NCBI GenBank assembly: GCA_965215445.1
Contig: CBDCDT010000002.1
Coordinates: 1 to 64,000, forward strand
Length of the DNA stretch: 64,000 bases
Reading direction: 5' to 3'
DNA from: CBDBLK01 sp965215445
GTDB taxonomy: Bacteria > Bdellovibrionota > Bacteriovoracia > Bacteriovoracales > Bacteriovoracaceae
Shown piece by piece: positions 59,817 to 64,000 of this stretch (position 1 is its first letter; each line of letters begins with the position of its first letter). The translations under genes were made by a program, and so were the position numbers. The notes under the pieces were generated by a model. It was not told the DNA's origin and searched no databases. It was given only the letters and a program-made list of their open reading frames with translations.

Positions 59817-59953
59817 TTGGCGCGTCAAGTCATGTGCAAACTATTGAATTTACTGAGTTTTTAACGGTGTTTTGGCCCACTGAAAAAAAGTTATGGGCTA
59901 AATTTGGGCTACTCTATTTTACCAGCGACAAACCTAAAGCATTGCCACTAGCA

Positions 59954-62900
59954 TTAAACTGCCCACTTCTCTGAAAGGCCTTCCGCCTGCTCTAAAACCA
60001 AACAAAGTGCCTGCTCGCTTTTATCCGGTGGATATTTATATTTTCTTAACAATCTTCTTATCTTGAGCCTTATTCCGGCCCGAACGCTTTCTCGTTTTGC
60101 CCAATCAATAGTTACCGATTTTTTAAGCTGATCGGTAAGCTCTTTGGCAATGATTTTTAAAGTTTCATCACCCAATTTTCGGATTGCGGATTCATTATTG
60201 GCAAGAGCATCGTAAAAGGCCAATTCATCTTCGTTGAGGTCAAAATCTTTTCCACGTTCCATGTCCTTTTTAAAATCCTTGGCCATTTGAATAAGTTCTT
60301 CAATCACTTGAGCGTTATGAATTGAGCGGTTTTTATACTTAATGAGTGCTCGACTTAAAAGTTCTGAGTACTTTTGGGACTGGATAATATTACTCCTTGT
60401 TCTAGCCTTGATTTCGTCTTTTAAAAGTCTCTTGAGCATTTCCACGGCGAGATTTTTGTGTTTAATGTTTTTTACTTTTTCCAAAAAACTTTCGGACAAA
60501 ATGGAAATATCCGGTTGCTGAAGTCCGGCCGCTTCAAAAATATCTACAATTTTATCGGAAACCAAGGCCTTGGAAAGTACTTGTTTCAGCGCATTTTGAA
60601 TCCGTTCATTGGAAATTTTCTTTCCCGATTCTTTCTTTTTTGCAAGTGCTGCCTTTACTGCTTGGAAAAAAGCCAATTCTTCCCGGTAATCGGCTGCTTC
60701 CGGCATAGTTCCACAAATTGTATTGGCCTTGGTAGCCGCTACAACCAAGTCACAAAAGCTTTGCATCATTTTTTCATCTCCAAGCAAGTAGTCACAACAA
60801 TCTGCCATAAGAGAAAAAATCTTCTGGGAATCTGTAAACTCGGAATAATCAACATCCCTTAATATATCCCGAATACAATTCATTTTTCCGAGAAAAATAT
60901 TAAGCGCTTCGTAGGCATCCAACGCAAAAGTACCCTCACCGCGAGATTGAGTATAAATTTGAAGTGCTTCTTTCAATTCACTGGTGATGCCTAAGTAATC
61001 AACAACAAGGCCATTTGGTTTGTCTTTAAAAACCCTGTTTACTCTAGCTATCGCTTGCATAAGATTGTGCCCTTTCATGGGTTTATCAATATAGAGAGTA
61101 TGAAGTGAGGGAACATCAAAACCAGTAAGCCACTTATTCGTAACGATAACCAACTTTAAAGAGTCGTTGGGGTCTTTGTACCTTCTTTCGAGATTTTTTC
61201 GAGTATTTTTGTCGTAGACATGATGGCGCAAATCCTCTTTGTCGCTAGCATTTCCTGTCATCACCACACGAACCTGACCATCTTTAACCGAAGGTCTGGC
61301 ATTACCGTCCAGAGTACCTGCCCATTCGGGCCTTAAAGCAACAATCTGATTGTACATTTGAACACAGGCACGGCGTGAAATACAAACCAACATTGCCTTT
61401 CCATCAAGAGTATTAAGCCTTTCTTCAAAATGCTCGACCAAATTTTTGGCCACTCTTTTCGTTCTCGCATTAGTAGTGACCAATTTTTCCAAGGCCGCCC
61501 ATTTTTTTCTCTGTTGAATGACGTAAGCATCAGAATAATCTTCCGAACTTTCAAGAATTTCATCCACTTGTTCATCAATTTCGGCCGCACCAACTTCCAA
61601 TGTGAGATCAGCCAGTCTTGCATCATAATGTATGGATACGGTTGCCTTATCTTCTACTGCGCGTTTAATGTCATAAATGGAAACGTAATCACCAAAAACA
61701 GCAACCGTATCTCTGTCTCCTTGGGAAATAGGGGTTCCGGTAAAACCAATAAAACCAGCGTTGGGAAGAGCATCTCTCAAATATTTGGCATATCCATAGC
61801 TTATTTTGCCATCTCCTTGCCGAATTTTTGCCGCAAGACCATATTGCGACCTGTGTGCTTCATCGGAAATGACCACAATATTGTTTCGATAGGAGAGCAT
61901 GGGAAATTTTTGTTCATTTCCCAATAACCAAAACTTTTGAATGGTGGTGAAAAGAATCCCTCCCGCCGGCCTTTTTAATAATTCTCTCAATTCTTCTCGG
62001 GAATGTGCTTGTTTAGGTCTTTCCTTTAAAAGTTCCTTTGAATGACAAAAGGTCTGATACAATTGGCCATCCAAGTCTGTGCGGTCAGTAACGATCACAA
62101 TTGTGGGATTATTCATTTGAGAACTATCCATAATTTTAGCTGCATAAAAACACATGGAAATGGACTTCCCACTGCCCTGAGTGTGCCAAACTACCCCACA
62201 TTTTCCGTCTCTAACATCATTGGTAGCAGTAACTGTACTTGCTACCGCCACACGCACAGCATGAAATTGATGATAACCGGCGATTTTTTTTACCAGGCCT
62301 CCGGCGCTGTCTTCAAAAACCACAAAATATCTCAAATAGTCGAGTAAAAGTTCCCTATCAAAAAAACCCTTGACCATAGTTTCCAATTCAAACTCAAAAT
62401 TGGGTCGATCACTTTCTGTTTTGAGCGTGCGCCAAAAAGCGTATCGTTCTTTCTGAGCAGTAATGGAACCTATTCGGGCGTTCATCCCATCAGAGATGAT
62501 ACAGGCCAAATTGTAGGCAAAGAGATCGGGAAGTTCTTGCTTATACGTTTCCATTTGTTCATAGGCCTGCCAAATATCAGCGTCTTTATCGGCGGGGCTT
62601 TTAAGCTCCAAAACTGCCAATGGAAATCCGTTAACAAAAACGATTATATCTGGTCTTCGAGTGCCATTTTTTCCCGTGATAGAAAACTGATTCACCACCA
62701 AAAAATTGTTGTTGTCTATATTTTCAAAGTCAAAAATTCTTACTAAATCACCTTTTCTACTCTCATCGCTCCTGATTTCGATGGGAATGCCGTCGTTAAC
62801 ATATTTGTGAAATTGCCTATTATTAATTTCAAAAACTGGAGATTCCAGTCGAAGAAGTTCGACCACCACTTCCCCCAATTTGCCACGGGGTATATCGGGA

Positions 62901-63073
62901 TTTATTTTTGATAAGGCCTCTTCCAATTTTTCGACAATGAGAACTTCTGCATAACTCTCTCTTTTAGCATTTTCCGAATCAGGGGCAATATCAACGCCGT
63001 ACTCAACGTTCCAACCAAGACCTTGAAACCATTCGAGGCATTGCTGTTCCAACATGGCCTCGTTAATCTTCAT
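59954..63073 (-). CDS. hsdR: Type I restriction enzyme, motor/nuclease subunit
   Basis: 1039 residues. Cuts DNA at a distance after translocating it, together with HsdM and HsdS. Nuclease domain: RPDIIVFVNGFPLAVLELKSP (Asp..Glu-x-Lys). Helicase: Walker A HTQGSGKSISM, DEAH-type VISDEAHRSQYG, TGTPIS, and the late QAIARVNR. Long helical C-terminus. AT-rich and right after tRNA-Leu, so probably on an island. Follows hsdS after 25 bases on the same strand. Confidence 0.95.
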   Translation of the reverse strand: MKINEAMLEQQCLEWFQGLGWNVEYGVDIAPDSENAKRESYAEVLIVEKLEEALSKINPDIPRGKLGEVVVELLRLESPVFEINNRQFHKYVNDGIPIEIRSDESRKGDLVRIFDFENIDNNNFLVVNQFSITGKNGTRRPDIIVFVNGFPLAVLELKSPADKDADIWQAYEQMETYKQELPDLFAYNLACIISDGMNARIGSITAQKERYAFWRTLKTESDRPNFEFELETMVKGFFDRELLLDYLRYFVVFEDSAGGLVKKIAGYHQFHAVRVAVASTVTATNDVRDGKCGVVWHTQGSGKSISMCFYAAKIMDSSQMNNPTIVIVTDRTDLDGQLYQTFCHSKELLKERPKQAHSREELRELLKRPAGGILFTTIQKFWLLGNEQKFPMLSYRNNIVVISDEAHRSQYGLAAKIRQGDGKISYGYAKYLRDALPNAGFIGFTGTPISQGDRDTVAVFGDYVSIYDIKRAVEDKATVSIHYDARLADLTLEVGAAEIDEQVDEILESSEDYSDAYVIQQRKKWAALEKLVTTNARTKRVAKNLVEHFEERLNTLDGKAMLVCISRRACVQMYNQIVALRPEWAGTLDGNARPSVKDGQVRVVMTGNASDKEDLRHHVYDKNTRKNLERRYKDPNDSLKLVIVTNKWLTGFDVPSLHTLYIDKPMKGHNLMQAIARVNRVFKDKPNGLVVDYLGITSELKEALQIYTQSRGEGTFALDAYEALNIFLGKMNCIRDILRDVDYSEFTDSQKIFSLMADCCDYLLGDEKMMQSFCDLVVAATKANTICGTMPEAADYREELAFFQAVKAALAKKKESGKKISNERIQNALKQVLSKALVSDKIVDIFEAAGLQQPDISILSESFLEKVKNIKHKNLAVEMLKRLLKDEIKARTRSNIIQSQKYSELLSRALIKYKNRSIHNAQVIEELIQMAKDFKKDMERGKDFDLNEDELAFYDALANNESAIRKLGDETLKIIAKELTDQLKKSVTIDWAKRESVRAGIRLKIRRLLRKYKYPPDKSEQALCLVLEQAEGLSEKWAV

Positions 63074-63098
63074 TGTTCAATAATCCAATCTGTATCGT

Positions 63099-64000
63099 TC
63101 ATTTTTTATCTCTCAATTTTAGGTTGGATAAATCTATTTCTCCCATAAGAATTTTTGGTAGTAAAGCATCTCTTAAACCTTCTAAATTCTCTGTTTCATG
63201 CCTCATATATTTCTGCAGTTCAGAATTACTGCAAGTAACAGTTTCAAAAAATTTTATCAATCCAATACTTGGAAGAATCACTTTGAGGTTTTTCATATTT
63301 GTACCAGATATTTCTTTAAAAGTGCTTCCAGTCGCAACAGCTTCCATTGCAACAATATTGAATCTGGCCCAGTTGTACAAAAAATTCGTTCCAATATTTT
63401 TCTTAGGAATTAAAGATTTAAAACCCTGATTGGTAGATAATTCATTTTCTGCAATCGCTACATAGCCAATAGGAGCACGAGAAGAAATTACAATTGTTCC
63501 TGCAGGCATCAATTTTGCGCTAGATTTTTCAAGACCTAGTTTTGTGATGTCTGTTGCGCCGTTGGAAATAAATTTCCAATTGTAACCCGACAAATCTTTA
63601 GGACTCAACCATGATACGCCAGTATTTTTCTTGCAATAATAATCATTAACTTTAGTTGATGGTGTGCCTCCTCCTATAACATCGGATACTTCATAGATAT
63701 ACTTTACAGAAAACCCTCTTGGAATTTTACCCTGTTCAGTATTTTCAAACTCACTCGGAAATAAAGATGCCGTTTGCTCAAGTTCTTTCTGTTGTTTCTC
63801 GCTCATTTTTGAAAGTTTTTGAGCAAGTTTTTTGTCCATTTCTTTAAAATTTTCTGCAAATTCCTTGGGGCTACAAATGCCTGAAATAACCGCCATGGCA
63901 GCACGTTCAACCTGTTTTGTTGTTAGACCTTTCTCTAATGCTCGTTTTTTGGCGTGAATGGGGTCAAAATCAACGAACCAAGATTTAAAAATAGATTGGG
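63099..64000 (-). CDS. hsdS: Type I restriction enzyme specificity subunit, partial
   Basis: The frame is open to the right edge, so the 5' part is missing; the ATG at 63896 is internal. At the edge the linker FKSWFVDFDPIHAKK is a typical HsdS central region, followed by the second target-recognition domain (PRGFSVKYIYEVSDV..GGTPST, later NQGFKSLIP) and the C-terminal conserved helix (ENLEGLRDALLPKILMGEI). It chooses the DNA target. HsdM is expected just outside. Confidence 0.92.
   Translation of the reverse strand, partial: QSIFKSWFVDFDPIHAKKRALEKGLTTKQVERAAMAVISGICSPKEFAENFKEMDKKLAQKLSKMSEKQQKELEQTASLFPSEFENTEQGKIPRGFSVKYIYEVSDVIGGGTPSTKVNDYYCKKNTGVSWLSPKDLSGYNWKFISNGATDITKLGLEKSSAKLMPAGTIVISSRAPIGYVAIAENELSTNQGFKSLIPKKNIGTNFLYNWARFNIVAMEAVATGSTFKEISGTNMKNLKVILPSIGLIKFFETVTCSNSELQKYMRHETENLEGLRDALLPKILMGEIDLSNLKLRDKK

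Noticed and set aside
59817..59953. attL/attR repeat of the tRNA-Leu 3' end
   Set aside because: I see no second copy of the tRNA 3' end inside the window; only the short repeat GGGCTA (59895, 59906) is present.
1..64000. CRISPR array or rRNA genes
   Set aside because: No regularly spaced direct repeats and no rRNA-like stretch were seen.

Overview
The window comes from a free-living, oxygen-respiring Gram-negative bacterium. Evidence is a cbb3-type oxidase, lgt, ffh, many secreted proteins with Sec signals, and roughly 50 % GC in housekeeping genes. The mix of lineage-specific secreted paralogues, Rpn and DUF2079 proteins and heavily fused housekeeping genes suggests a deltaproteobacterial or Bdellovibrionota/Oligoflexia-type lineage. 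This is an inference; no rRNA is present to settle it.

Layout. 1-5.3 kb is accessory: the 5' part of a tyrosine recombinase leaving the left edge, a secreted BspA-like repeat protein, and an Rpn/YhgA-type nuclease with a leader hairpin and a nearby remnant of a second copy. 5.3-8.5 kb holds a ketosynthase-ACP pair and mtaB. 8.5-9.9 kb holds a secreted orphan and a hairpin-rich spacer. 9.9-14.2 kb is a cbb3 oxidase operon (diheme cytochrome c, ccoN, ccoO, small membrane protein) running into an AmpG-like permease. 14.2-19.1 kb is a nursery of secreted paralogues (one pair and one LRR trio) around a 2[4Fe-4S] ferredoxin. 19.1-20.7 kb is a HipT-like kinase plus a HipS/HTH fusion (toxin-antitoxin candidate). 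20.7-22.2 kb is lgt and an M48-like protein that lost its zinc motif.

22.3-38.1 kb is a purine operon region: a Nfo-like TIM barrel, then purF, purE, purC, purD, a purN-purS-purL fusion and purQ; then three unrelated genes (AAA_14 ATPase, secreted metallopeptidase, SUMF1-domain protein); then purH and purM. Together these enzymes cover PRPP to IMP except purB (and purK). A 119-bp palindromic repeat sits in the same reading frame inside purF and at the start of purM, resembling in style the protein-coding palindromic elements of Rickettsia; it is the most interesting signal here.

38.2-45.7 kb (minus strand) is a U32 protein, an S6-S18 ribosomal fusion, DUF2232, rplI, dnaB and an ABC-F ATPase. 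45.7-52.8 kb holds an SGNH-like protein, a cNMP-domain protein, a dihydrouridine synthase, two DUF2079 membrane proteins and a His-rich membrane protein. 52.9-54.9 kb is ffh-rpsP-khpA. Then come rsmJ, a DUF3800 protein, a fused two-subunit-type gcvP, and tRNA-Leu(CAA). Immediately after the tRNA, AT-rich type I restriction genes (hsdR, partial hsdS) begin, consistent with a tRNA-associated island. Several genes have a -10-like hexamer 6-8 bp before the start codon and no Shine-Dalgarno, suggesting leaderless mRNAs.
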